A stretch of 64,000 nt of DNA from Aspidapion aeneum. Its lineage: Eukaryota; Arthropoda; Insecta; Coleoptera; Brentidae. Position 1 is the first letter of the stretch; every line of letters begins with the position of its first letter. The position numbers and the translations under genes are program-made. The notes under the pieces were generated by a model. That model was not told the origin of the DNA, made no database searches, and saw nothing but the letters and a program-made list of their open reading frames with translations. Positions 41,683 to 53,756 of the stretch are shown piece after piece. The DNA lies in assembly GCA_963576565.1 (NCBI GenBank), contig OY755039.1:127270640-127334639 (forward strand), written 5' to 3'.

Positions 41683-42104
41683 TGTTACGGGTTCACAACG
41701 ACAAATTAAAACTCGCAAATGTCAAAAACAATACGTCAATTTATTTCGACAAATTATGTACAAAAACACGCACTTAAACTTGCTAATAATTCACTACTTT
41801 AATCCGCCTATTAACTTCGCGTTAACATCTAGCGATCACTACCGTTGGTTATCTTTGACTCCCCGATGCACGACGTCCGGCCCTATATATGAGGGTCTGC
41901 CTACAATTCGAGAATTTTCCATCTTTGTTCGATTCCGAATCATTCCGCCCTTTTCTGGAGCCGGACCGTTCACATACCAGTTCGTCACAGATAACGCAAC
42001 TAAAACCTAGATTAAGAATACAACCATGAAATACGTCAACCTAATACTACACTAAACCTAAATAAATTCTAACTATAAAATTTAAATAATTTAAATTTGT
42101 AACA
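41683..42104 (-). repeat. 5' LTR of the gypsy element
   Basis: 422 bp, identical by eye to 35332-35753 except at one position. Outer end followed by the GTAT target duplication at 42105-42108. Drives transcription toward lower coordinates; a CATATATAGGG stretch could serve as TATA box. Confidence 0.97.
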
Positions 42105-42129
42105 GTATGTAATGTATACATATATTGGT

Positions 42130-45100
42130 CGGGCAGTCAAATTGGAAATATTCAATTTTTGGGTGATTTTGATATAACTTGGCATGCTATTTAAGGACTC
42201 CCTACGAAGTTAGGAAAAAACAGTGATTTGCTCGGCGTCGCATTATAGGTTCCGTCGCGACGCCCTAAAGGTGAAGATTGATAGTAACCTACTTTTTGTC
42301 AAATAACGCAAAAACGGTAATTTGTAGGACAATTTTGTTTTCAGTTTTATGCAGTCAGTAGATGTATCTATCTACCGCTCTATAACAATCTCAACAAATA
42401 TTTTGAGTTTTTTTATAAAAAATTTTAGAAGTTAAATTTTCACCAAAATTTAAATATGTAATTTTTAAAAATTTTGGATTATTTGCTTCCCTTGAACACA
42501 GTTTAGTGGTGATTTTGATCTCGTACAATAATTATTGTATTTTTTGAGTTAGCCTATCACAATGTGCTTAAATTTATATATTATCTTTACACAGAACCGC
42601 GCAAAAAAATACCAAAATTAGCAATATCGCGTTTTGTAAAAAAATTTAAAAAAAATGCTCTTAAGATTAAAATTTTTTTTTTAATTACTACTACTAATTT
42701 TTTTATTCTTATTTCTTATCTAAATATTATTAAAACTTAACAGAATTATTTAAAAAAATATTGCGGTAAATGTAAAATAGACCGGGTGTCTAATAAAAAA
42801 ATTCAAACTTAAGTAATGCTATGTAAAAAAAACATTGGATTTAGGGCTCAATTTGACATCTCTTCATTTGTGTGCCTCGGATTTCTATATTTTCTGGGTG
42901 ATTTTGATCCTCCAAAGGAATTAGTTATATTAAGAAACAAGCTTTCAAAAACTGTATAATTTTACAAAAATCGTGCCGGAGTTTTTATGCCAAACATATT
43001 TAAAAATAGCACTTTTTAAAAAATTGTCGAAATTCCTAAAAATACACCATTTACCTTAAATATCGTTTTGCAAATGATAATTTTATAATTTTTAAAATCA
43101 TACAGCCATACCAAATTTAAAAAGAACCTTTATTCTCGAAAACGGAACCAAAATTTTTATATTTAGTAGGGGTGCCGACTACAAAAACTTTAATTATTTG
43201 CTGTCAAAATATTAATATGTTTTATGTCTCAAAATGAATGAATTTATATATAACCTCAGAACCTACAATACATTTAAATAACTGAAGCCCATAACAGGTC
43301 CCACCATAGATATTTAGGCGCCCCTCATACTTCTAAATACATCTAATCCGGCTACTCTAGATGTACAATTTAGCATATTTAGAGCTCTGATTTGGCGCCC
43401 TTATGATTGGGCGCCCCTGAGCAGAAGCCCGGTTTGCCCGTGCCTACTACGGGCCCTGCCCATAGACGTACTAAAGGGGTCTAAAGTTACAAAAAAATAC
43501 AAATACCAAATAAATTACTGGCTGTTTTCTGCGGCTTTTGGGGTTTGCAAGTACCTACAAAGAATGTAAAATGTTTTCTATTTAGCTCTAGATCAGCGTG
43601 TACGTATATTTATTGTACTATATTAGTTCTAGGGTAAAAATATTATAATAAGACAATTTTAGTAATGCTTTATATAGGCAGTAATTTTAAGGCTTTATTT
43701 GTAAAATGTTGGCATACTTCCCATAATACCTGTAATAGTGAATTTGAAATTAAGCATCGCGGAGGCGTCATCATGTTTCCTCCCAATTTGTTGGTCACCT
43801 GAGTTACTACTGATATACTTATCAACCTTAAGCAAATCCTACTCTATGCAATACCACCTCTAGAGTATTATTTCAAGTATCTCATAGTTATATGGCTCCA
43901 AGTAATTAGAAATCTGATGGCTTGGAATAAATGTGTCAAAAACAATGCAACACATTGTGTCATTATCTTTTTGGTGCGTTCGTAGAGAAGAAAATCAGAA
44001 TCTTTTAATAAAATTTCGCAACAAAACTTATTTAGGTTTCTTGGTAAGTTGCATTTTTTTATAAAATTACCGGTATTTTAAAAATATCGCTAGCGGAGTT
44101 TATTATTTCATAAATATCTAAGTTAATAAGTAGTTCTTTTCTATTTCGGTAATAACAAACCGAAACTAGAGAATGTTAAATTACATGTTTTTATAATTAT
44201 TAGGTTCAGGTCCGGGGCTGGAGTATTGGCCGCCTATTTTGATGCCTCTCTTGATCATAGAATTCTTTAAAATGTTCGATTTTAATAGGGTGAATTGCAC
44301 TTTGCAAGTGGTGTTATTAATTTTTTAATAAATTTTTCGTTTTATTGTACGCATTTGGCTGCCCTCATATAACAACACCTTAGGTGACTGATTATAATAA
44401 TTTATCAAAATTTAACAGGAAGTTAAAAAAAAATATTATCATATGGTAAAAATACACTTTCTTCGGAAATTACCAAACAATCTATGAGCCTAAAAATTTG
44501 GGATGGATTTCTTGTTTGCTTTTTTAATTCTGCTTGCATTTCTTTGCTTATGAATTCCTTATTAATGAACTGCTTCTAATGAACAAAAAAGCATCATGGT
44601 TAACATCCATAGGAGGTGAAAATTACTCGCAACTAAAAATAGCGATCCTTCATAAAGAGACAAATATTATTTAGTCGGCCATCTTTGATTTAAAAATTGA
44701 CGAAAGTTGCTATGGTGATGCTCAAAGAGCAATCGATTCTCACTATGATACTTTTCATTTAATTGAAATCGGTTTAGTTTTAATGAATTTGTGAGGAAAT
44801 GCAGACAAAATTAGGCAATCGTATAGTTTGTGAAACATCTTTGCCCTATCAATGGTTAAAATAAAAATTAATACTTCCAAAACTGCTAAGCCTAATTGAA
44901 AGGTTAAGTTTGATTCTGACCGCCATCTTGAATTTTAAGAAGGTGATAAATTTTGATAGGGACCTTTAAAGCGCAATTATTTTTTGCCTTGATACTTTTT
45001 ATTTGAGGAAAATCGGTTTAGTAATAATTAATTTATTAGGAAATGAATGGAGACGAATTTAAATCTGTACAATAAAGGTTAAAACAAAAATTAATTTTTT

Positions 45101-46650
45101 TGGAACAATCCAACTGATTTTCGTAATGCGTACCTCGTCCGTGCGTGGCAGGAATAGGATTTTTTTATAAATTAAAAGAAAAAATTAAAAAAAGATCTGG
45201 AACATCAAAATAAGAAAAAGTGTGTTAGCTTAGGACCACACAGAAGTGTAAACTTCAACAAGTCGAAATTAATAATACTGGCCTTCATCCGCATCATCAT
45301 ATCGCTCGCTGAATGTTCCTCTCGCAGTTAGTCACCTCGAGCCGACTTCACCCGAATGAGCGTTACAAAAGCCTGACGACTCAGTTCAATTCGCTACCCA
45401 CAAAAACTGCTAAACGCGCCTAAAGAAGTTTACACTTCAACAAGCAAATTTAAAGGGTTTAGCATGATCTTGTGCTCCATCTTGTAATTTCAAGATTGCG
45501 GATACATTATTTTTTCTTAAAATCCTGATTCATTTCCTGCGACCATCAGCTTTTTTCAATAAAATCGGTAGCATAGTTCAAGAGTTATAAGGAAAAAAAA
45601 TTCCGTTTTTTTTTTTGTTTTTTTTTGCTTCACCCGATATTTTAATAAACTGGATGATAGTATATGGTCAGCACCCCCACTAATTAAAAAAAATTAATGC
45701 TTTATATAATAAAAGTACAAAAATTTCTATAGTTAAGTTCAAGTCATAGATCTACAGCAAGTTAATAACAGTAATGACTTGTTTTTATGGGATTTCATAG
45801 ATTCTCTAAAAATAGCTATTTTTGGGGGCAAATGGCATGAAAACTTCAATATGGTTTTTGGAGATTTACACAAATTTTAAAAGCTTGTTCCTTGGGAAAG
45901 TAAATTCTTTTGGAGGAACAAAATCATCCGGGAAATATAAGCATCCCATGGACATGAGTGCCAAAATTGACTCAAAATTCAAGGATTTTTAAAGTATCAT
46001 TTCTTGTGTTTGGATTAAATTCCCAAACTCCCTGACTATTTTTTTTGAACTGCAATATATTTTTTTAAATTTTCTTTAAATTCTAAAACGTAATAATAAA
46101 AACTTAAAAAAAAATGGTTCAAAATAAAGTGTAGTAAAAAAATGTTTTTGTTATGAGCGAAATCCATGGACTCTATAAAAAAACTGACTTGACCAAATTC
46201 AAAAAATTTTTGCATCAATTCCTGCGAGTGAAAAATCTAAATTATAATATATTCTTATAGGCAGACTCAAAAGGAACCTTAGTTTGCACCCAAACCCAAA
46301 ATCACCCCTAAAACCACTTAACTGCTTCAGATAAACCGAAATTAAGGAAAAATTCAAAAATGTAAATTTTGATAAAAACTAAATTTAACCATTTTTATTT
46401 AATGGAACTTAATCATGCTTCCAAAGTGTAATACCTTGTTAGAAAGGCACACTCATTGTCTGTCAAAAAGTGAAATTAGAACTGTCCTACCTAATGTAGT
46501 CACGTCACATTTGAAAGCGTCGCGACGCCGCATATATTACGTCGCCGCAAAAAAAAAAGATTTTTGTAAATGTCTTCATAAGTTTATTAATCGTACCAAT
46601 TTATATCAAAATCACCACAACTTCGGAAATTCTGCCCAACCATATAAGAT
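42130..46650. repeat. Large diverged inverted-repeat element, about 4.5 kb
   Basis: The left arm (about 42130-43200) and right arm (about 45600-46650) match in inverted orientation at several landmarks. These are GGTGATTTTGATATAA next to GTCGCGACGCC near both ends, AGTTTAGTGGTGATTTTG against its counterpart near 46330, and the GATTTTGATCCTCCAAA/GAATTA block near 42900 against 45900. Divergence is high. The centre (43.2-45.6 kb) has no transposase; it contains two direct copies of a TTTGATTTAAAAATTGACG-type block around 44690 and 44930. No coding evidence anywhere in it. Confidence 0.6.
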
Positions 46651-46762
46651 GAAATAGTATCTTGTACTTATATGTATTATAAAGTTAATTAATAATAATA
46701 ATTTCTGAATTGCCTCTTTCAGTAATCATCGCTAACTATTCGATCCTTTTACACAATATATA

Positions 46763-47299
46763 CAGGGTGTTTCCTAATTGAATGTCAATATTTATGGGGG
46801 TGATTTTTGGGCCCATTTTAAGAAAAAAACTTCATATGAACATATGTCCTAAACGTCTTACCTTTTGAGATACAGGGTGGTAAAGTTTTCAAAAATAAAT
46901 CATTTATTATTAATATCTACAATACCACTTAAGATATTTTAATGAAATTTGTCATACATGTACTATGAATCAAACGGCATTTTTTAATGTATCACTTTTT
47001 TTTAAATTTCTATCAGTGGTGTTCATACGTAATTTGACCTACCTATTTTGGCAGACATTGATGGCACGCCACTGATTTTTCCTGAAATAAAAATCCAGTA
47101 CACGGTTTTCGCTTAAAAAAAATAAAAACCGTTTCTCTGCATGATCATAAGAATATCGTTAATATGACAATATCATCATGCACCCTGTATCTCAAAAGGT
47201 AAGACGTTTAGGACATGTTCATATGAAGTTTTTTTCTTAAAATTGGCCCAAAAATCACCCCCATAAATATTGACATTCAATTAGGAAACACTCTGTATA
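46763..47299. mobile_element. Foldback MITE of the ACAGGGTG type, TIRs about 115 bp
   Basis: The left end ACAGGGTGTTTCCTAATTGA is paired with TCAATTAGGAAACACTCTGT at the right. Similarity continues through AAATCACCCCCATAAATATT, CATATGAAG and ACCTTTTGAGATACAGGGTG. The centre (about 46880-47180) is single copy. TA on both flanks suggests a Tc1/mariner-like duplication. The same ACACCCTGTA end motif recurs at 29.26, 32.83, 33.71 and 60.75 kb. Confidence 0.8.
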
Positions 47300-47589
47300 C
47301 AGGGTGTCGTGATATTTGAAATAATCGATTCATTGAGAAAAATGTTTTTTTAAAGTGCAATTAAAAAAAAATAGTGTTGTTTTAACAGGACACCCTCTAG
47401 TTATGTACTTAGTGTTGTATTTTTTTCTACTAGTGGAGGGTGGCCTGTAGGTCCGGCAAAGAGGGCAGAGTAGGCCCTTTTTTCTAAATCATTTTTTTTA
47501 ACTAAAATTGACTTGTATAGTGTAAGCCCTGATCACCAAAAAGGTGTTTAATAAGAATTGTACCAGAACTAAGTGAGTTCTTAATTTTT

Positions 47590-47830
47590 TTTTGTTGCAC
47601 TAGGTATATCAGTTTGTATGTCTGTCTGTTACCAACTCTTATGACTGGAAAATAAGTTTACCGATTTTTATTAAATTTGGTACTTTTGTGTTCGGTTTGG
47701 GCTTTAGTTGATAACATTTAAAGATAGTTTAAACCAACCCCATATAAGTCAACGAAAAAAATGGCACATGTGTGGTATACAATGAACGGTAATTGAGTCT
47801 GCAGTAAATAAGTTTAGTTCTTTTCATCAA
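47590..47830 (+). mobile_element. HINE-like repeat, diverged partial copy
   Basis: TTGTATGTCTGTCTGTTACC, then CCGATTTTTATTAAATTTGG and later TGTGGTATACAATGAACGGT with AATTGAGTCTGCAG, follow the order of copy A at 15749-16710 but with heavy divergence. Terminal palindromes are not recognised. Confidence 0.55.
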
Positions 47831-48099
47831 AAACGATTTAAGTAGATTTATTTCATTAAATTAAAAAATATTGTTACTTAATGACATTTAATTTAGCGAT
47901 AAAATTTTTGGCAAGCTCAGTAAGGCACGCACAAAACTTTCTTTAATTACATTTCGCCGAAAAGGTGAGTGCACTCGTTTGTGGTTTTTACAGTTTTCAA
48001 GCATTTTAAAACATACTTACTAAAATTAATTATAAACGGTTTTAAAAACATTTCTTTTAGAATATACAAGGTTCGTCCCAAAAGTATCAGATATATGTT

Positions 48100-48690
48100 A
48101 ACTTTATTTTTTTTATTATTTTAACTTTAATACTTCACAGGTCACACAGAGCTGGTTTTTAGTCATTTTAAGATTTGATTTAGCAATCTCGTCTAGACAT
48201 CTGTCTGTGTGTGTGTATGTGTGTCTGTCCGGCCCACGATAGCTCCGGACCCGCTGGACCAATCTTCGTGAAAAATTGTGTTCGACACTAACGGGCAAGA
48301 CATCTGAGCGCGAAGGGTCAAATAACGGCTGGGTCGCAAGGACCAAGTCGGCTTTGCCCGAAGGGGAGAAAACTAGAGATATCCCAAAAAAAATTACCCC
48401 AAAGTTAAATTCGTCCCGTCTGGGAAAACTCCCGTCTATTGAACTAAAACAAAGGAAAAAAATCGGCAACACGCTAGAAGCTTACCTTCTTTCATTTAAC
48501 AGCAGTTCCAGACTTTCACTCGCGGCCGCGGCTTTTTCTTGTGGTTGGAATTTCGGTCTTAAACTTAACACCACGTGTGACTTCTTTCAGTTTCTTGTCG
48601 GAAGTGATTTCTTCATTCCCCTGTCAAACACAGGGTGGCGCTTCAAACTCCCAGCGTGTGCAGAAGCGCGCATGATTTTTCCAAAATGAT
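48100..48690. repeat. GC-richer dispersed repeat segment
   Basis: CTGTCTGTGTGTGTGTATGT is followed by CACGATAGCTCCGGACCCGC and TTGTGTTCGACACTAACGGG, a combination also seen (diverged) at 31555-31640. A 137-codon plus-strand frame (48276-48689) and a 118-codon minus frame pass through it without family features; they are taken as repeat by-products. Confidence 0.4.
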
Positions 48691-49689
48691 CCGGTGATCA
48701 AAAAGAAAATAACTTTCAACAAAGAGAGAAATTATCACCTGATCGGAATTTTTCCCAAACAAGGACTTTCTTTTTTGAAGGTTTTTGCTGAAAGCCCAAA
48801 AATATCAAAACAAACTTTAAGGTTAGGTTTTCCCAAAAGTTCAAAATAAAACAAAAACAAAAATAACTGGCCGCATTAAACATGGGCTGATTAGATTTTG
48901 GTAAAAATCCATTGTTACTTTTGATAAAATTGAACATTTTAACGAAACATCGCATGAATATGAGGTTGCCCGAATGTGAGGTTATGTTGACTATGTTTAC
49001 CTTCTCTTTTTTATTGGTTTCATAAGCGCCCTCAAAAATCCTTGTTGCGATAGAGTAACAAATAAAAGCAAGTGACCACTATAAAACGATAATATTGTAA
49101 ACAGAAAATATTTATCTAGTCGTTTTAGCAGTGTTTTTTAACAATAATTTTACTTAAATTTAGATTTATGTAAACCAAACAGACTTTTTTAATGGTGAAT
49201 AGTGTAAATTATTTTTTTTTATTTAAAATATTTGTTATTTAGTTATCAAAAAACTATTAAAAAGCATTTTTGAGCTGGCGCGCTTGTTTTGAGAGCTTTT
49301 CAGGTACGATTTTATCAGAAAAATAAGTCTGGCAGGCAATTTGATGATCCACAAAACGACAAACTCCTCATATATAGGTATATTTTTATGTGATACAATA
49401 ATTTTGGGACTCTGACATTTTTGGCAATTTTATGACCTAAATTATTTTATATAGCCATTGTGAATCTTAAATATCGCTAAAGCTTTTATAGGAAAAATTC
49501 TTTACTCTAAAGGTATTATGGTATTCAACAGAATTGCCAGGATACCAAATTACCAAATCTAGTTATATAACAGGATAGAGGACGTTTCTGAGTTGCTTTT
49601 AGAACCTGACATAATAGCTGTAGGCTCTAAAAGGTTCTATACTGGTGGAACCGCTAGAGGGCGAAGCTAGCGTTTATTTCTTATGGTTT
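48691..49689. other. Intergenic, no gene seen
   Basis: AT-rich sequence without recognisable elements or coding similarity. Confidence 0.35.
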
Positions 49690-50684
49690 TATAGTTAGTT
49701 TAATACATAGGTTGCCACCACCAATTGGGGAGTCCCCTTTAGGAGGTCTAAGGGGTATATAAGGGTAATGGGAACGTGCTAGCGACCAAATATTGAAACT
49801 ATTGGTTTTAAGGAAAGGCGCTGGCAACCTTTTAGCTTCTGCTATAAATAAATAAATGTTACTTGGGCTGCTTCCTCTGGCGACTGAAATCTTTGACCAC
49901 GCAGTCCATCCATTTTTTTTCGGAAAAGTATAACAATTGTTGGGACTTAGGTCGGGACTGTTTGGAGGATGGTCCAACAATTCGACGTTTTGTTGGGTTA
50001 AAAATTCAATGGTATTTTGTGCTTTGTGCAAACTTACATTGTCTTAGTGGAGGATGATTCATCGTTAGGGATTCGTCTTTCGAAGCTCAGCGAAGTTCTT
50101 TGATCTTCCAGAGGAGTTGCTTCATGAGCTTCTTTTGAGACAAATGTCGGAAAAAACGGATGATTTGTTGGTTTTTCTTTATCTAGGAACACCCAAACAG
50201 ACGATTGACGTTTATTTTCGGGTTAATATGAGTAAATCCACCACTGACAATGTTCTACACGTTTTTCGAGTTTCCTACCTGAAAGCAGTCTAAAGTTTTC
50301 TGAAACCATTTGACTCTTTCTGTTCTTCGGTTAAAAGATGCGTTATCCAGTGGGAAACTAATTTTCTTACCCCTAATTCTTCATGCAAAGTTTTTTGAAT
50401 TGAGGTCTTTAAAATCCCCAATGAAGCCTCATTCTTCTTGCGTGAGGAGCATGCGCACAGCATCAACGTTTTCCTGGGTGACAGCCGTTTTTGTTGCACC
50501 TGGCCTTGGATTGTCGTTAAGACTAATCCGTCCACACTTGAATTCTGCATGCCAACGAGAAACTGTCGACTGATGTGGTGCTTCATTACCGAAAACCGAA
50601 ATCAACAAGGCATTCTTGTTAAGATAATGTCCTTCGAAAGTTGTAAAAAATTATAACCCGAAAATGTTCTCGGTTTAATTCCAT
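49690..50684 (-). pseudogene. Decayed mariner transposase
   Basis: Starts at ATG 50684-50682 (MELNREHFRVIIFYNF, the usual N-terminus of a large mariner group). Then in changing frames come TVSRWHAEFKCGRISLND, ENVDAVRMLLTQEE, LGVRKLVS.WI.HLLTEEQK and LDCFQVGNSKNV. A damaged and shortened region around the first aspartate follows, then LHKAQNTIEFLTQQNVELLD and HPPNSPDLSPNN (third catalytic region). After that the sequence degrades. Numerous frameshifts and stops; part of the middle (about 50060-50250) is shortened. An old, inactive copy. Confidence 0.82.
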
Positions 50685-50796
50685 TTTTCGTCTGATTTGT
50701 TAGGTAAAGATTGAGGTTAGGTTTTAGTAACGACATTCGATCAGTGTCGCCCTTTTTATTTCTATATGCAAAATATAAAAGACAGCGCTCGTATGA

Positions 50797-50898
50797 CCAA
50801 AAACTTCGTAGAGGCTTCCGCTTCTGAGATATTTACAAAAAAAACTGCTTACAAGGCGGATATAGCGTGGAGTTTACTTAGAGTGTGCTAATTGGCTA
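50797..50898. repeat. Dispersed repeat, third copy
   Basis: AAAACTTCGTAGAGGCTTCC, TTCTGAGATATTTACAAAAA and TTACTTAGAGTGTGCTAATT match 31905-32005 and 34205-34310 in the same order and strand. Unit at least 100 bp; no coding capacity. Confidence 0.7.
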
Positions 50899-50980
50899 GG
50901 AACTCCTAAGAAATGACCACTCATAGCGAACTAAAATTTTAAGCTTTAAAATGTACCCATTGATTTCTCGGCCTTTATAG

Positions 50981-52163
50981 AATAGGGTGTTTGACAGTAG
51001 TAAAAAATAAATATATACCTATTTATTTTAAGATATCTCTTTAGGTCTTGGGAATGCTAAAAACAAACTTTTTTATTTAATTTTTTCTCAAATTCATAGT
51101 TCTTTTAATATAATAAATTCATTGAATGAAAACAATTAGCCACGTGATTCAAAACAGGCCGTTTACCAAACAGCTGCGAGTAACGTCACAAAACAGTAAA
51201 CGCCTCGAACGAACCTATTCTCTGTGTTATTTTCTTATGGATGGTAATGTTTGCTTTGGTTTAAAGTGCGAATTATCGTCCTAAATTAGATTTTATTTTG
51301 TGTTTTGCTTATAAAAAACATAGTGGCAGGCTTCTTTGCCAACAACAGTGATTTTTGTTCTGCGGAATTTAGAAACGTTAAAATGTTGATGTAAGTATTT
51401 GATGAGTTGTTTTGTATATAACTGAAAGTTTTTTTACGATATTCTTCGCCTCCTTTTACTCATTTAGATTTTGAGGTTAGGTTATATGTTTTGCTTTTTT
51501 GTTTAATATGCCACTTATAATAGATTTAATTAAATACCCAATCATTATTATTTTAAGCATTAGAGGTACTCCCTAGTCCTGCCTAATAACTGCCTAGCAC
51601 CGCCTAAAAATTTGTACACCTTTCTGCTTATTATAGTTGTTCACCCCTTGTACTAAACATAACCTCAAAAATTTCATCGTCATTTACGAAATAATTATAT
51701 ATATTATAGACAACGTGAGAAAAATTAATAGAAACAATTTAGTTATACTCACATCAAAGTGATCTTTACAAATGTAAAGCGAAGATGTATTAGATAAGGC
51801 CCTTGGGTCTCTTCGAGCAAGTTCTAGCCACTTTTTCCGTTCTTTTACTGCTGTAGGCACATGATTAAATAGTGTTTAAGGTTTTTTTATGCTAGTATTC
51901 GAACACTGAGGCATTACACACCACTTATAGGACACTTTTTTACATAAAAAACAGTAAAACCACAGATCAAAAACAAATAAACACTTGAATGTCGTGTATC
52001 TGTCCGCGAGTTTACTGCGCTGTGACGTCATTGCCACGCCATGCTAGAAATGAGCGTTTTAGCGGCAAATTCAAATCGGAAATTAGAAATAGAAACTTGA
52101 TTTTAAATGTAGTAGTGATAAAATATACTATACTCTTTTCTAAAATTTGTCAAATGCCCTATT
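50981..52163. mobile_element. THAP-domain DNA transposon remnant
   Basis: Imperfect inverted ends AATAGGGTGTTTGACA (50981) and TGTCAAATGCCCTATT (to 52163) enclose about 1.2 kb. The minus strand has a THAP-domain exon near the right end. The plus strand near the left end has a transcript-like leader ending ATGTTGAT|GTAAGT. THAP zinc fingers are the DNA-binding domains of P-element-like and several other insect transposons. No catalytic domain remains, and no clear target duplication was found. Confidence 0.55.
51753..51945 (-). pseudogene. THAP zinc-finger exon
   Basis: The minus strand reads KKVSYKWCVMPQCSNTSIKK, an in-frame TAA at 51878-51876, then TLFNHVPTAVKERKKWLELA and SLYICKDHFD. It ends at a donor GAT|GTGAGT (51753). 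The C-x4-C, P, W and C-x2-H residues are those of a THAP domain. The stop between the first cysteines and the rest disables it. The upstream start is not defined. Confidence 0.75.
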
Positions 52164-52189
52164 GATTTAACACATCTTTAAATAGAGCC

Positions 52190-52400
52190 AACTAGAACTC
52201 AAGTGCAGCATAGGGGCCAAATTTTAATAATATCGGTCAAGTAGTTTTTGTTTCAGACGGAAATACAGACAGACTTACAAATAAAAGTATAGACAGACGC
52301 CGCAACAAAATGTGAGAGGTGTGAAACGCAAATATCTATAAAAAATCGAAGTAACTTCTTGTTTTTGAGTACCCACAATCACCAGAGATCACTCTAGACC
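52190..52400 (-). mobile_element. HINE-like repeat, diverged 5' part
   Basis: In minus orientation it contains the family's 5' region: GAAACGCAAATATCTATAAA on the plus strand corresponds to the ATATCTTTGCGTTTCAG block. CGCCGCAACAAAATG and CAGACGGAAATACAGACAG stand where the microsatellite sits in copy A, and TAATATCGGTCAAGTAGTTT where the conserved block lies. Degraded, ends unclear. Confidence 0.6.
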
Positions 52401-52631
52401 TACTAACATACTAGCTATTGGTTATAGTAGAGACGTACATAATAGTTAGATAGAGTCTAACGATGCGAGTTTTTGACACATAAACAGGCCTAAAATATCG
52501 TTATATCTTTGTTTTCTTTACGGGATTTGTGCATCTTCTATGTTTTTGACCCAAATTCACCAATTTAATAATTTATTAAAAAAACACAAAACATGGATGG
52601 ATGTATTTCTAAAGCCATAGAGGCAGTGGCG

Positions 52632-52880
52632 GCGCGTGGTAAAAAGCTTTGGGGTGCACACCCAAAAAAAAATTCTTCAATAACCAATTCATTGAACTTT
52701 GGAATTTCTTGAATCATTTTTTTCTCAATAGATAACATTGCTAGGGCAGTTAATCTATTCTCACCCATTGTGCTCCTAAGGAAAGTTTTCATTCTCTTTA
52801 GGGTAGAGAAACAACGTTCTGCTTCTGCGGTTGTCATAGGCATCGTAACCACTGCCTGATTAAATCGTCGAAATCAAAAC
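52632..52880 (-). pseudogene. hAT transposase C-terminal (dimerisation) region
   Basis: The minus strand reads FNQAVVTMPMTTAEAERCFS, TLKRMKTFLRSTMGENRLTA and LAMLSIEKKMI. This is the hAT C-terminal dimerisation signature (AER.FS.LK..KT..R..M...RL..L..L.I). No stop separates it from the terminal repeat, so the natural stop has been lost or lies in the TIR. The rest of the transposase (catalytic DDE region) was not recognised upstream. Confidence 0.85.
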
Positions 52881-53260
52881 AAATCGCCCACCCCGCCCCC
52901 GACCGACAATTTCAAGTTGTCCAAGTGCACTAATTACAGATGCGCGATAACTGCTGTACATCTGCAGCGGTAACCGCGACCGCGTGAGTCATCACCGGGG
53001 TGCGGGCGGCATCGAGGCTAATTTATGTACAGAGACAAAAAAGAGACTGCCGAAAAGATAGGGCCGCGCAGCCAACAAGTTCCAGTAGCGCACAGCGCTG
53101 CAATCGCGGACTATGTTTCTATTTGTATTTAAAACTAATTTTATTCTGTTCGATTGGGGTCGTTCATAAATTACGTAAAACTTTGAGAAGTTTGTCTATC
53201 ACATAACGCTTAGTATTTTCCTAATGCCATTTGTTGTTAGAAATGGTTTACTATGTTGAA
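52881..53260. other. hAT element interior, GC-richer unique stretch
   Basis: GC-rich segment to about 53120 (for example CATCACCGGGGTGCGGGCGG), possibly 5' or internal hAT sequence, then GGGGTCGTTCATAAATTACG at 53154, a terminal phrase shared by many insect MITEs and echoed at 60268. No intact frame. Confidence 0.4.
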
Positions 53261-53261
53261 T

Positions 53262-53420
53262 TGAATTGAATAAATCTTTATTAGCAAATCATGCTATTTC
53301 AAATTACAAACATAAATATAAAAAATACATTTAAATGTTAATACATACACCAGTATTTCTATAACAAAACATATCCAAACTTATAATACTAATAACTATT
53401 TACTTCTTGTTATTACATAA
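53262..53420 (-). repeat. LINE 3' tail
   Basis: AATTGAATTGAATAAATCTT on the plus strand is the reverse of an AATAAA-like signal region followed by a TTCAATTCAATTC tail, the same type as at 24.73 and 27.70 kb. Only 3' untranslated sequence is recognisable. Confidence 0.5.
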
Positions 53421-53558
53421 TGGATAATATATCTCTGGAGAACAGCATCGCTGTGGAATAAGCTTCCTGCGACACTTTTCCCTGCAGGTTACAATCTGAA
53501 CCTTTTCAAAACCAACATACACCAACATTTCCGCGCACTTGCCGCTTCTCGAGCGTGA
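53421..53558 (+). pseudogene. LINE ORF2 C-terminal fragment
   Basis: Open for 45 codons from after TAA (53418-53420) to TGA 53556-53558. It reads RTASLWNKLPATLFPAGYNL and NLFKTNIHQHF. The (S/R).LWN.LP...FP..Y.L..FK phrase is the typical extreme C-terminus of L2/CR1-like ORF2 proteins. It is a different LINE family from the neighbours. Confidence 0.65.
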
Positions 53559-53642
53559 TAGGGATCTCCTTGCGAGTGCGCACCGTAAAAAAAAAATTAT
53601 TGAAATAAAGCCAGGTTAAATAACAGCAATTTTTATTCAACT

Positions 53643-53756
53643 GAATTAGGATATAAGTCATTGTTTTATAAAGGAATCAGATTGTATAACAAATTACCAT
53701 TAGACATTAAAAATTGCAAATCAAATAATATGTTTAAGAGAAAACTTAAGAAGTAA
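53643..53756 (+). pseudogene. LINE ORF2 C-terminus in the left arm
   Basis: Open 37 codons to TAA 53754-53756: ELGYKSLFYKGIRLYNKLPL, then DIKNCKSNNMFKRKLKK. The YKGI.LYN.LP..I.......FK..LK..L phrase is a standard LINE ORF2 end. The same peptide with changes is encoded on the opposite strand in the right arm. Confidence 0.65.

Larger units (their letters stand above)
35332..42104 (-). mobile_element. Ty3/gypsy LTR retrotransposon, essentially full length
   Basis: A 6,773-bp element on the minus strand bounded by two 422-bp LTRs (TGTTAC...GTAACA) and a GTAT duplication (35328-35331 and 42105-42108). Order in element direction: LTR, PBS, leader with 113-bp repeats, gag, protease-RT-RNase H, integrase, PPT, LTR. 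No envelope frame. The LTRs differ at one position by eye, indicating recent insertion, but a frameshift separates RNase H from integrase in this copy. The pol organisation (PR-RT-RH-IN with a GPY/F module, no chromodomain seen) places it in Ty3/gypsy; a 412/mdg1-like affinity is a guess. Confidence 0.97.

Noticed and set aside
35332..42104. Possibility that the gypsy element is an envelope-carrying endogenous retrovirus
   Set aside because: Only about 27 bp separate the integrase stop from the LTR, leaving no room for a third gene in this copy.
48276..48689. 137-codon plus-strand frame and a 118-codon minus frame
   Set aside because: Segment shares phrases with a dispersed repeat near 31.6 kb; no recognisable domain.
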